Shown: positions 16,190 to 24,160 of the stretch, piece after piece
How the letters are laid out: every line of letters begins with the position of its first letter
Position numbering within the stretch: position 1 is the first letter of the stretch
Source: Nonomuraea pusilla
GTDB lineage: Bacteria; Actinomycetota; Actinomycetes; Streptosporangiales; Streptosporangiaceae
Assembly (NCBI RefSeq): GCF_900109355.1
Contig: NZ_FOBF01000014.1
Coordinates: forward strand, 1 to 64,000
Direction: 5' to 3'
DNA: 64,000 nucleotides
Notes under the pieces: model-generated
What the model saw: only the letters and a program-made list of their open reading frames with translations
Told to the model about the DNA's origin: nothing
The model's database searches: none
Made by a program: the position numbers and the translations under genes

Positions 16190-16275
16190 AGCCGCGACGC
16201 TACGCCGCGCCACCGACAATCGCGCCGGCGCGCGGGACGCCGCGACAGGGCGCTCACCGCGCGGACACCCTGGTC

Positions 16276-17346
16276 TCACGCGCCGGGCAGGTCCCGGCGG
16301 CCGGCCGCGCCGCTCCCCCGCGTCCAGTCGAGCAGCCGCTCCAGCGGCCAGGTGTTGACGACGCGTTCCGCCTCCACGCCGCACCTGGCGGCCCGCTCGC
16401 AGCCGAAGCCGAGCCAGTCGAGCTGTCCCGGCGCGTGCGCGTCGGAGTCGATCGAGAACAGGCACCCCGTCTCGTACGCCAGCCGCAGCAGCCGCTTGGG
16501 CGGGTCGAGCCGGTCCGGCCTGCAGTTGATCTCCACGGCGACCCCGAAACGCCTGCACGCCTCGAAGACGATCTCGGCGTCGAACTCCGACTCCGGCCGG
16601 CGCACCCGCTCTCCTGCGTCCCCGGCGCCCCTGCCCCTGACCACCCTGCCGGTGCAGTGGCCGAGCACGTCCACGCGCGGGTCGGCGACGGCGGCGACCA
16701 TCCTGCGGGTCATCTCGGGCCCGCTCATGCGCAGCTTGGAGTGCACGCCGGCGACCACCACGTCCAACCGGTCGAGCAGCGCGGGGTCCTGGTCGAGGGT
16801 GCCGTCCGCGTTGACGTCCACCTCGATGCCGGTGAGGATCCTGAACGGCGCGAGCCGCCTGTTCAGCTCCTCCACCACGCCGAGCTGGCGTTCCAGCCGC
16901 TCGGCTGACAGGCCCCCTGCCACGGTCAGCCGGGGCGAGTGGTCGGTCAGCGCCCAGTACTCGTGGCCGAGCGCCAGGGCGGCCCGCGCCATCTCCTCGA
17001 TCGGCGACCCTCCGTCCGACCAGTCGGAGTGGCCGTGCAGGTCGCCCCTGAGCGCGGCGCGCAGCGCGGCGGCCTCGGCGTCCAGCTCGACGCCCTCGGT
17101 GGCGCGCATCCTGCGCAGGTAGGTCGGCACCTGGCCCGCGAGCGCCTCGGTGACGGCCAGCGCCGTCACCTTGCCGACGCCGGGCAGGCCGGTGAGCCCG
17201 CCCTCGCGGGCCAGCCGCTCGGCCTCCCCCGGCGGCAGGCCCGCGACGACGGCCGCCGCGCGGCGGAACGCGCGCACGCGGTACGTCGGCTCGCCCGCCC
17301 GCTCCAGGAGGAAGGCGATCTCACGCAACGCCTCGACGGGATCCAT
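16276..17346 (-). CDS. PHP-domain phosphoesterase with N-terminal helix-hairpin-helix
   Basis: The first 70 residues resemble the 8-kDa and HhH part of PolX (LTGLPGVGKVTALAVTEALA at 51-70). A PHP phosphoesterase domain starts at 101, with DLHGHSDWSDG supplying metal ligands His104, His106 and Asp111. Later clusters are EIEVDVNADG-like (TGIEVDV), VVAGVHSKL, LGHCTGR and SIDSDAHAP. The nucleotidyl-transferase domain of full PolX is missing: this is 356 residues against about 570. It may be a DNA-repair 3' phosphoesterase or act on another phosphoester. It reads away from the tandem palindromes at 17364-17381. Confidence 0.85.
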   Translation of the reverse strand: MDPVEALREIAFLLERAGEPTYRVRAFRRAAAVVAGLPPGEAERLAREGGLTGLPGVGKVTALAVTEALAGQVPTYLRRMRATEGVELDAEAAALRAALRGDLHGHSDWSDGGSPIEEMARAALALGHEYWALTDHSPRLTVAGGLSAERLERQLGVVEELNRRLAPFRILTGIEVDVNADGTLDQDPALLDRLDVVVAGVHSKLRMSGPEMTRRMVAAVADPRVDVLGHCTGRVVRGRGAGDAGERVRRPESEFDAEIVFEACRRFGVAVEINCRPDRLDPPKRLLRLAYETGCLFSIDSDAHAPGQLDWLGFGCERAARCGVEAERVVNTWPLERLLDWTRGSGAAGRRDLPGA

Positions 17347-17363
17347 GCGTCAAGCCATACCCA

Positions 17364-17381
17364 AACCGGTTGCAACCGGTT
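17364..17381. promoter_or_regulatory. Tandem palindromes between divergent genes
   Basis: AACCGGTT occurs at 17364-17371 and 17374-17381, exactly 10 bp (one helical turn) apart. It lies 17 nt upstream of the PHP start and 67 nt upstream of the lipoprotein start. Two identical 8-bp palindromes on the same helix face look like a cooperative operator. Confidence 0.5.
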
Positions 17382-17448
17382 GAAGGTAGAAATTGATCCG
17401 CGCCGAGACGCGCCGCTAGGCTGATCGACCCAGGAAAGCAGGAATCAC

Positions 17449-17862
17449 ATGGGCAATCCCCCTCCCGCGCATCAGCCTCCCGAGCGCAAGGCCTCCAAGG
17501 CGATCCCGCTGACCGTGCTCGGCGTCCTGTCCGTCATGCTGGTGGCCTCCTGCGCCACCGACGAAGAGGTCACCGCCGACTGCGTCGACACGAGCATGGT
17601 GCTGCCCGACGGCTCGTACGAGGTCGTCGACGACGAGTACTGCGACGACGACGATGACGACGACGACGGCGGCGGCCACAGCGGCCACTCCTACTACGGC
17701 GGCTCGCGCGGCGCCTACCACTGGTACTACGGCGGCACCCGCTCCGGCCACGGGGTCAGCGGCGGCACCACCATCCGGCCCGCCGACGTGTCGATCAGCA
17801 GCCGCGGCGGCAAGAGCATCCAGCGGGGCGGCTTCGGCAGCCACTGGGGCGGCGGGAGCTGA
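17449..17862 (+). CDS. Small lipoprotein of the DUF1190/YgiB-like type
   Basis: A 137-residue protein with a cytoplasmic start, one membrane segment (about 20-34) and lipobox-like LVASC at Cys35, so probably anchored on the outer face of the membrane. Two further Cys (45, 65) flank the sequence VLPDGSYEVVDDEYC. A run of eight Asp (66-73) and a Gly/Ser/His/Tyr-rich low-complexity tail follow. Enterobacterial YgiB/YjfM (DUF1190) share the membrane anchor, Cys and Gly/Ser-rich tail and sit upstream of the same ATP-grasp gene. The match here is by architecture and context. AGGAA precedes ATG 17449. Confidence 0.65.
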   Translation: MGNPPPAHQPPERKASKAIPLTVLGVLSVMLVASCATDEEVTADCVDTSMVLPDGSYEVVDDEYCDDDDDDDDGGGHSGHSYYGGSRGAYHWYYGGTRSGHGVSGGTTIRPADVSISSRGGKSIQRGGFGSHWGGGS

Positions 17863-17863
17863 C

Positions 17864-19012
17864 GTGCGCCGCGAGCACGGCACTCCCAGACCTGGCTGGG
17901 AGAAGACGATCGAGGGCCAGGGGCTCGCCTACCACCGGCTCGCCCACCCCGAGGGGCTCTCGCGCCCCTACTGGGACGAGTCCGTCCACTACGTCTTCTC
18001 AATGGACGAGGTGGACGCGCTGGAGGAGCAGGTCGAGGAGCTGCACCGCATGTGCCTGAGCGCCGCCGAGCACGTGGTCTCGGCCGGGCGCTTCGCCGAC
18101 TTCGCCATCCCCAAGTGGGCCGCGGAGGAGGTCGCGCGATCCTGGGAGCGGCGCGACCCCTACCTGTACGGCCGCTTCGACCTGCGCTACGACGGCACCG
18201 GCCCGGCCAAGCTGCTGGAGTACAACGCCGACACGCCGACGTCGCTGGTGGAGTCGTCGGTGGTGCAGTGGTACTGGCTGCAGGACGTCCACCCCGGTGA
18301 CGACCAGTGGAACTCCGTCCACGAGCGGCTCGTGGACCGCTGGCGCGAGCTGCACCTGCCGCCCGGCCCCACGCACTTCGCCTTCACCAACATGGACGAG
18401 ACGGGCGAGGAGGCCATGACGGTGGCCTACCTGCAGGAGACCGCCGAGCAGGCGGGCCGCGAGACCTGCGCCGTCGCCATGGAGGACATCGGCTGGGACG
18501 CGCTCAACCGGCGCTTCGTCGACCTCGACGAGCGGATGATCCGCTCCGCCTTCAAGCTGTACCCCTGGGAGTGGATGCTGGCCGACGACTTCGGCAGGCA
18601 GGCGGTGCGCCACTCCACCTGGATCGAGCCGCTGTGGAAGGCGCTGCTGTCGAACAAGGCGCTGCTCGCCGTCCTGTGGGAGCTCTACCCCGGACACCCG
18701 AACCTGCTGCCCGCCTACCTCGACGGCCCCCGCGACCTGACCTCGTACATCGCCAAGCCCCTGCTCGGCAGGGAGGGCGCGTCCATGCGCGTCGTCACGC
18801 CGGGCGGCGTCGAGAGCACCCCCGGCTCGTACGGCCGGGAGGGCTACGTCCACCAGGGCTTCGAGGCCCTGCCCAGCTTCGAGGGCCAGCGGCCGGTGCT
18901 CGGCGCCTGGGTGGTCGGCGACGCCGCCGCCGGGCTCGGCATCAGGGAGACCTCCGGCCTGATCACCGACGACACCTCCTCCTTCGTCCCTCACCGAATC
19001 GAGCAACCATGA
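17864..19012 (+). CDS. ATP-grasp enzyme of the glutathionylspermidine synthase (YgiC/YjfC) family
   Basis: GTG 17864 begins 1 nt after the upstream stop, with GGGAG 6 nt before it. The 382-residue protein shows ATP-grasp features of the synthetase domain: YLYGRFDLRYDG (101-111), LLEYNADTP (118-125), FTNMDETGEEAMTV, then IAKPLLGREGAS (296-307) with probable nucleotide ligand Lys298. It is a lone synthetase with no amidase domain. Actinobacteria use mycothiol, not glutathione, so the named reaction is unlikely; family knowledge suggests peptide-type ligation to an unknown acceptor. It overlaps the DUF350 gene by 4 nt. Confidence 0.88.
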   Translation: MRREHGTPRPGWEKTIEGQGLAYHRLAHPEGLSRPYWDESVHYVFSMDEVDALEEQVEELHRMCLSAAEHVVSAGRFADFAIPKWAAEEVARSWERRDPYLYGRFDLRYDGTGPAKLLEYNADTPTSLVESSVVQWYWLQDVHPGDDQWNSVHERLVDRWRELHLPPGPTHFAFTNMDETGEEAMTVAYLQETAEQAGRETCAVAMEDIGWDALNRRFVDLDERMIRSAFKLYPWEWMLADDFGRQAVRHSTWIEPLWKALLSNKALLAVLWELYPGHPNLLPAYLDGPRDLTSYIAKPLLGREGASMRVVTPGGVESTPGSYGREGYVHQGFEALPSFEGQRPVLGAWVVGDAAAGLGIRETSGLITDDTSSFVPHRIEQP

Positions 19013-19440
19013 CCCTCCTGGAGACCCTCGCCCGCGGCGCCGGCCTGATCGGCTCGTACGCCGCCGTCGGCGTCATCCTCATGATCGTCGGCTTCTACGT
19101 CATCGACTTCGCCACGCCGGGCAAGCTCAGCCACGTCATCCGCAGCCAGCGCAACCCGAACGCCACCCTGCTGGCCACCTCCGCCATGGTCGCGGTGGGG
19201 CTCATCGTGGCGGCCTCCATCTGGTCGTCGGGCGGCAGGCTGGCCGAGGGCCTGGCCGGCACGGCCGTGTTCGGCCTCGTCGGCATCGTCGTGCAGACCG
19301 TCGCGATGATGGTGTTCGACAAGATCGTGGGGATCTCGGTGCGCAAGCTGGTGCAGGAGCCCGAGCTGCAGCCGGGCGCGCGCCTGCTGGCCGTCACCCA
19401 CGTCATGATCGGGCTCATCACCGCCGTCGCGGTCATCTGA
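19009..19440 (+). CDS. DUF350 membrane protein (YjfL-like)
   Basis: A 143-residue protein with four predicted membrane segments (about 13-36, 52-72, 82-108 and 126-143). It has the DUF350 pattern of small residues and a repeated two-helix layout (GVILMIVGFYVIDFATPGK, then FGLVGIVVQTVAMMVFDK). Its ATG overlaps the ATP-grasp stop (ATGA). Lipoprotein, ATP-grasp and DUF350 form one operon, matching the partner set known in enterobacteria. It probably provides the membrane component of the same process. Confidence 0.88.
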   Translation: MTLLETLARGAGLIGSYAAVGVILMIVGFYVIDFATPGKLSHVIRSQRNPNATLLATSAMVAVGLIVAASIWSSGGRLAEGLAGTAVFGLVGIVVQTVAMMVFDKIVGISVRKLVQEPELQPGARLLAVTHVMIGLITAVAVI

Positions 19441-19463
19441 GTCGACCTGGCACTCTAGGAGGC

Positions 19464-20636
19464 GTGACAGACCGCGCCCGGGAGGACACCACACGCAGGC
19501 TCGAACGCGCCATGGGCGCGCTGGGCACGGCGGCGATGGCTCGCATGGACGACCAGCTGCCGTGGTTCCGCGCGCTCAGCGCCGAGGACCGTTCCTGGGT
19601 GGGCCTCGTCGCCCAGGCCGGCATCGCCGCGTTCGTCGAGTGGTTCTCGATGGCCGGCGAGGACCGGCCCACGCCCAGCATCGAGTTCTTCGGCACGGCT
19701 CCGCGCGAGCTCAAGCGGTCGATCTCGCTGCAGCAGACGGTCGACATCGTCAGGGTCGTGGTGGAGGTCGTCGAGGCCCAGACCCACGAGCTGGCCGCGC
19801 CTGGCGGCGAGGACCAGCTCCAGCAGGCCATGCTCCGCTACACCCGCGACGTCGCCTTCGCCGCCGCCCAGGTCTACGCCCGCGAGGCGGAGGCTCGCGG
19901 CGCGTGGGACGCCAGGCTGGAGGCGCTGATCGTCGACGCGCTGGTGCGCGGCGAGGTCGACGACGGCCTGCACTCCTGGGCCGCGGCGCTCGGCTGGACC
20001 TCCGCCCCCGTGGTCGTCATCGCCGGCCAGGCGCCCGAGGGCGACCCGCGGGCGGTCATCGACGGCCTGCGGGAGAAGGGCCGCCGCATCGGCCTCGACC
20101 TGCTGGCCGGGGTGCAGGCCGACAGGCTCATCGTCATCGTGGGCGGGGCGGGCAGCGTCAACGACGCGGCCAGGCACGTCGTGGCCCGCTTCGGCCAGGG
20201 GCCGATCGTCATCGGCCCCGAGGTTCCCGACCTGCACGCCGCCGCGAGGTCGGCGCGGGCGGCGCTGGCCGGGCTCAAGGCGTCCGCGGGCTGGCCCGAC
20301 GCGCCGCGTCCCGTGCACGCCGAGGACCTCCTGGCCGAGCGGGCGCTCGACGGCGACGCCGACGCGAGGGAGCAGCTCATCGAGAGCGTGTACCTGCCGC
20401 TCGCCGGCACGCCGCTGCTCGACACGCTGGCGACGTACCTGGAGCAGGGCACGTCGCTGGAGGCGACGGCGCGGCTGCTGTTCGTCCACCCGAACACGGT
20501 CCGCTACCGGCTCAGGAAGATCACCGAGTTGACCGGTTACCAGCCGACCGAGGGCCGTTCGGCCTTCACCCTCCAGGTCGGGCTGATCCTCGGCAGGCTC
20601 TCGGAAACCGCCGCGCAATGGCGCGCCCTAACGTAA
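19464..20636 (+). CDS. fasR: PucR-type transcriptional activator of fatty acid synthesis, FasR
   Basis: A 390-residue regulator whose C-terminal PucR HTH is at about 325-372 (TLATYLEQGTSLEATARLLF, then HPNTVRYRLRKITELTGYQP). The GGDEF-like middle region (about 165-260) and N-terminal helical domain match actinobacterial FasR, which activates the fabD-fabH-acpP-fabF operon directly downstream (established in Streptomyces). GTG 19464 has a perfect AGGAGG only 1 nt away, unusually close. ATG 19512 is an alternative but would cut the conserved N-terminus. The 15-bp palindrome between this gene and fabD is a candidate binding site. Confidence 0.9.
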   Translation: MTDRAREDTTRRLERAMGALGTAAMARMDDQLPWFRALSAEDRSWVGLVAQAGIAAFVEWFSMAGEDRPTPSIEFFGTAPRELKRSISLQQTVDIVRVVVEVVEAQTHELAAPGGEDQLQQAMLRYTRDVAFAAAQVYAREAEARGAWDARLEALIVDALVRGEVDDGLHSWAAALGWTSAPVVVIAGQAPEGDPRAVIDGLREKGRRIGLDLLAGVQADRLIVIVGGAGSVNDAARHVVARFGQGPIVIGPEVPDLHAAARSARAALAGLKASAGWPDAPRPVHAEDLLAERALDGDADAREQLIESVYLPLAGTPLLDTLATYLEQGTSLEATARLLFVHPNTVRYRLRKITELTGYQPTEGRSAFTLQVGLILGRLSETAAQWRALT

Positions 20637-20654
20637 CCATCCCGAAATCCCCAC

Positions 20655-20669
20655 TGTAGGAATCCTACA
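20655..20669. promoter_or_regulatory. Perfect 15-bp palindrome in front of fabD
   Basis: TGTAGGA-A-TCCTACA, the only A/T-containing perfect palindrome in the fasR-fabD gap. It is 70 nt upstream of the chosen fabD GTG and about where an activator for the fab promoter would bind. FasR or another fatty-acid regulator is the inferred ligand. Confidence 0.55.
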
Positions 20670-20739
20670 AATCGGCCTGGACAAAGTTCGTACGGATCTC
20701 CACCGCGTGTCGGACCTCTACAGGGGCATGGTGGATTTC

Positions 20740-21636
20740 GTGCTTGTACTCGTCGCTCCGGGCCAAGGCGCCCAGACTCCAGGCTTCCTGACACCCTGGC
20801 TGGAACTGCCCGGCCTCGCCGAGCGTCTCGGCTCGTGGTCCGAGGTCGTCGGGCTCGACCTGATCGCCTACGGCACCACCGCCGGCGCCGACGAGATCCG
20901 CGACACCGCCGTCGCCCAGCCGCTGCTCGTGGCCGCCGCGCTGGCCTCCGCCGAGGCGCTCGGCGCCGCGCCGGACGTGGTCGCGGGCCACAGCGTCGGC
21001 GAGTTCGCCGCGGCCGCGCTGGCCGGGGTGCTCACCCCGGAGCAGGCGCTCACCCTCGTCCGCGAGCGGGCGCAGGCCATGGCCAAGGCCGCCGCCGTCA
21101 CCGAGACCGGCATGACGGCCGTCCTCGGCGGCGACGAGGCCGAGGTGCTGGCCGCCATCGACAGGCACGGCCTGACCCCCGCCAACATCAACGGCGCCGG
21201 CCAGATCGTCGCGGGCGGCACGCTGGAGCAGCTCGCCGCGTTCAAGGACGACGCCCCCGCCCGCGCCCGCCTCATCCCGCTGTCCGTCGCGGGCGCCTTC
21301 CACACGCGCCACATGGCTCCTGCCGTCGAGGCGCTGCGCGAGGCGGCCGCCTCCGTCACGCCCGCCGACCCGCGGGTCACCCTGCTGTCCAACTCCGACG
21401 GCCAGGCCGTCGCGGGCGGCGCCGAGTTCGTCGACCGCCTGGTCAGGCAGGTCAGCAGCCCCGTCCGCTGGCACTCCTGCATGGAGACCATGGCCGGGCT
21501 CGGCGTCACCGGCATGATCGAGCTGCTGCCCGGCGGCACACTGACCGGCCTGGCCAGGCGCGGGATGCGCGGCGTCCAGACAGTGGCGCTGAAGACCCCC
21601 GACGACCTCGACGCGGCCAGGGAGCTGATCAAGTGA
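20740..21636 (+). CDS. fabD: Malonyl-CoA:ACP transacylase
   Basis: Loads malonate from CoA onto AcpP for fatty acid synthesis. With the chosen start the 298-residue protein opens with VLVLVAPGQGAQTPGF, the typical actinobacterial FabD N-terminus. The nucleophile is Ser85 in GHSVGEFAA, and His188 lies in AGAFHTRHM. GTG 20740 is preceded by GGTGGA; GTG 20707 and ATG 20728 are in-frame alternatives but lie before the conserved beginning. It is first in the fabD-fabH-acpP-fabF-accD operon and overlaps fabH by 4 nt. Confidence 0.96.
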   Translation: MLVLVAPGQGAQTPGFLTPWLELPGLAERLGSWSEVVGLDLIAYGTTAGADEIRDTAVAQPLLVAAALASAEALGAAPDVVAGHSVGEFAAAALAGVLTPEQALTLVRERAQAMAKAAAVTETGMTAVLGGDEAEVLAAIDRHGLTPANINGAGQIVAGGTLEQLAAFKDDAPARARLIPLSVAGAFHTRHMAPAVEALREAAASVTPADPRVTLLSNSDGQAVAGGAEFVDRLVRQVSSPVRWHSCMETMAGLGVTGMIELLPGGTLTGLARRGMRGVQTVALKTPDDLDAARELIK

Positions 21637-22589
21637 GGATCCCCGACATCGCCCCGGGCGCCAAGGTGCTGGCCTTCGGCCACTACCAGCCGGCCACCGT
21701 CGTCACCAACGACGACCTCGCCAAGACCATGGACACCAACGACGAGTGGATCCAGTCCAGGGTCGGCATCAAGGAGCGCCGCATCGCCTCCGCGGGCGAG
21801 TCGGTCGAGGACATGGCCGTGCAGGCCGGGGGCAAGGCGCTCGCCGCGAGCGGCCTGTCGCCCGCCGACGTCGACCTCGTGATCGTGGCCACCTGCACGC
21901 TCGAGACCCAGATCCCCAACGCCGCGGCGGTCGTGGCGCACCGGCTCGGCATCACCTCCCCCGGCGCCTTCGACGTCAACGCCGCCTGCGCCGGCTTCTG
22001 CTACGCGCTCGCCACGGCCAGCGCGGCCGTACGCGGCGGGTCGGCCAGGCACGTCCTGGTCATCGGCGCCGAGAAGCTGTCGCAGTGGGTCGACTGGACC
22101 GACAGGTCCGTGGCCGTGATCTTCGCCGACGGCGCGGGCGCCGCGGTCGTCGGCCCTTCCGACGAGCCGCGCATCGGCCCCGTCGTGTGGGGCAGCGCCG
22201 GCGACAAGTTCGAGGCCATCGCGATCCGCGACCGCCACGACTTCCTCCGCCAGGAGGGCCAGACCGTCTTCCGCTGGGCCACCACCGCGCTGCACCCGGT
22301 GGCCAAGGAGGCCTGCGAGCGGGCCGGCGTCGACCCGTCGGAGCTCGCGGCGTTCGTGCCGCACCAGGCCAACCTGCGCATCATCGAGACGATCGCCCGC
22401 AAGCTCGGCGCCGACAAGGCCGTCGTGGCGCGCGACATCGTCCACGCGGGCAACACCTCGGCCGCCTCGATCCCGCTGGCGCTCTCGCGCATGCTGGAGC
22501 GCGGCGAGGTCCGCACGGGCGACCTCGCGCTGGTGCTCGGCTTCGGCGCGGGGCTCACCTACGCGGCCCAGGTCATCGAGATTCCGTAG
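21633..22589 (+). CDS. fabH: Beta-ketoacyl-ACP synthase III
   Basis: Starts fatty acid synthesis by condensing an acyl-CoA primer with malonyl-ACP. The 318-residue protein has the catalytic triad Cys119 (NAACAGF), His244 (VPHQANLR) and Asn274 (HAGNTSAAS), with the usual C-terminal GFGAGLTYAAQ. In actinomycetes FabH prefers branched primers, which sets iso/anteiso fatty acids (family knowledge). GTG 21633 overlaps the fabD stop (GTGA). A 65-nt gap with its own ribosome site follows before acpP. Confidence 0.97.
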   Translation: MRIPDIAPGAKVLAFGHYQPATVVTNDDLAKTMDTNDEWIQSRVGIKERRIASAGESVEDMAVQAGGKALAASGLSPADVDLVIVATCTLETQIPNAAAVVAHRLGITSPGAFDVNAACAGFCYALATASAAVRGGSARHVLVIGAEKLSQWVDWTDRSVAVIFADGAGAAVVGPSDEPRIGPVVWGSAGDKFEAIAIRDRHDFLRQEGQTVFRWATTALHPVAKEACERAGVDPSELAAFVPHQANLRIIETIARKLGADKAVVARDIVHAGNTSAASIPLALSRMLERGEVRTGDLALVLGFGAGLTYAAQVIEIP

Positions 22590-22654
22590 GATCCGACAGA
22601 GCTTGCACGGCGACGTCCGTGCAGAAACAGAAAAACCAAAGGAGAACTAGCGAC

Positions 22655-22894
22655 ATGGCTGCCACCGAGCAGGAGATCCTCGCGGGCCTCGGCAAGATCA
22701 TCAACGAGATCACCGGCATTCCGGCGTCCGAGGTGACCCCCGAGAAGAGCTTCGTGGACGACCTCGACATCGACTCCCTGTCCATGGTCGAGATCGCCGT
22801 GGCCGCCCAGGACGAGTTCGGCGTCGAGATCCCCGACGACCAGCTCAAGAACCTGAAGACGGTCAAGGACGTCCTCACCTTCATCCAGGGCTGA
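22655..22894 (+). CDS. acpP: Acyl carrier protein
   Basis: A 79-residue acidic four-helix protein. Ser41 in DIDSLSMVE is the 4'-phosphopantetheine attachment site. The length and the segment FVDDLDIDSLSMVEIAV are those of fatty-acid ACPs. AAAGGAG precedes the ATG with good spacing, consistent with the high expression needed for ACP. It lies between fabH and fabF, marking primary metabolism and not a polyketide cluster. Confidence 0.97.
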   Translation: MAATEQEILAGLGKIINEITGIPASEVTPEKSFVDDLDIDSLSMVEIAVAAQDEFGVEIPDDQLKNLKTVKDVLTFIQG

Positions 22895-22927
22895 TCACCA
22901 CCCACTGACCAGTAAGGAGCGCGAAAG

Positions 22928-24160
22928 ATGAGTGCGAACCGGGTACGTGTCGTCGTCACCGGGCTTGGCGCGACGACGCCCGTCGGTGGGGACGTCACCT
23001 CGACCTGGACGGCGCTCCTCGCCGGTCAGTCGGGTGTCGCGACCCTGAACGCCGACTGGATCGACACCGTCCCCGTGAAGTTCGCGGGGACGGCCAAGGT
23101 CGATCCCGCCGAGGTGCTGCCGCGGCCCGAGGCCAGACGGCTCGACCGCAGCGAGCAGTTCGCCCTGGTGGCGGCCCGGGAGGCCTGGCAGGACGCCGGC
23201 GCCCCCGACGTCGCGCCCGAGCGGCTCGGCGTCGTCGTCTCCAGCGGCATCGGCGGCATCACCACCACCCTGTCGGCCTACGACACCTACCGTGAGCGGG
23301 GCTGGAACCGGCTGTCGCCGTTCACGGTCCCGATGCTCATGCCCAACGGCCCGGCCGCGTGGATCGGCCTCGACCTGAAGGCTCAGGCGGGCGTCCACGC
23401 CACGGTGTCGGCGTGCGCGTCCGGCGCCGAGGCCATCGGCCACGCCGTCGACATGATCAGGGCGGGCCGGGCCGACGTCGTGGTGGCGGGCGGCACCGAG
23501 GCGGCCATCCACGGCCTCAACATCGCCGCCTTCGCCGCCGCGCGGACCATGTCCCAGCGCAACGACGACCCGGCCCGCGCGTCCAGGCCGTGGGACCGCG
23601 ACCGCGACGGCTTCGTCCTCGGCGAGGGCGCGGGCATCGTGGTACTGGAGTCCGAGGAGTACGCGAAGGCGCGCGGCGCGCGCATCTACGCCTACGCCGC
23701 GGGTGTCGGCTACTCCGCCGACGCCCACCACATCACCCAGCCCGAGCCGGAGGGCCGGGGCATCATCATGGCGATGACCCAGGCGCTCACCGACGCGGGC
23801 ATCACCGGCCGGGACGTCAGGCACGTCAACGCCCACGCCACCTCCACCCCGGCGGGCGACGTCGGCGAGGCCCAGGCCATCGCCAAGGCCATCGGCACCC
23901 ACCCCCTGGTCACCTCGACCAAGTCCATGACCGGGCACCTGCTCGGCGGGGCGGGCGGCATCGAGTCCGTCTTCACCATCAAGGCCTTGCAGGAACGCAT
24001 CGTCCCCGCCACCATCAACATCGAGAACCTCGACGACGGCGTCGACGTGGACCTCGTCCATGGGGAGAACCGCGCGCTGCCCCAGGGCGACATCGCGGCG
24101 GTCAACAACTCGTTCGGATTCGGCGGCCACAACGTGGCCGTCGTGTTTAAGGGGGCTTAA
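22928..24160 (+). CDS. fabF: Beta-ketoacyl-ACP synthase II
   Basis: The elongating condensing enzyme, 410 residues. The Cys-His-His triad is Cys163 (SACASGAEA), His303 (NAHATSTPAGD) and His337 (TGHLLGGAGG). The C-terminal NNSFGFGGHN glycine loop is present. AAGGAG lies upstream of ATG 22928. The stop TAA shares one base with the accD ATG (TAATG), so the two are coupled. Confidence 0.97.
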   Translation: MSANRVRVVVTGLGATTPVGGDVTSTWTALLAGQSGVATLNADWIDTVPVKFAGTAKVDPAEVLPRPEARRLDRSEQFALVAAREAWQDAGAPDVAPERLGVVVSSGIGGITTTLSAYDTYRERGWNRLSPFTVPMLMPNGPAAWIGLDLKAQAGVHATVSACASGAEAIGHAVDMIRAGRADVVVAGGTEAAIHGLNIAAFAAARTMSQRNDDPARASRPWDRDRDGFVLGEGAGIVVLESEEYAKARGARIYAYAAGVGYSADAHHITQPEPEGRGIIMAMTQALTDAGITGRDVRHVNAHATSTPAGDVGEAQAIAKAIGTHPLVTSTKSMTGHLLGGAGGIESVFTIKALQERIVPATINIENLDDGVDVDLVHGENRALPQGDIAAVNNSFGFGGHNVAVVFKGA

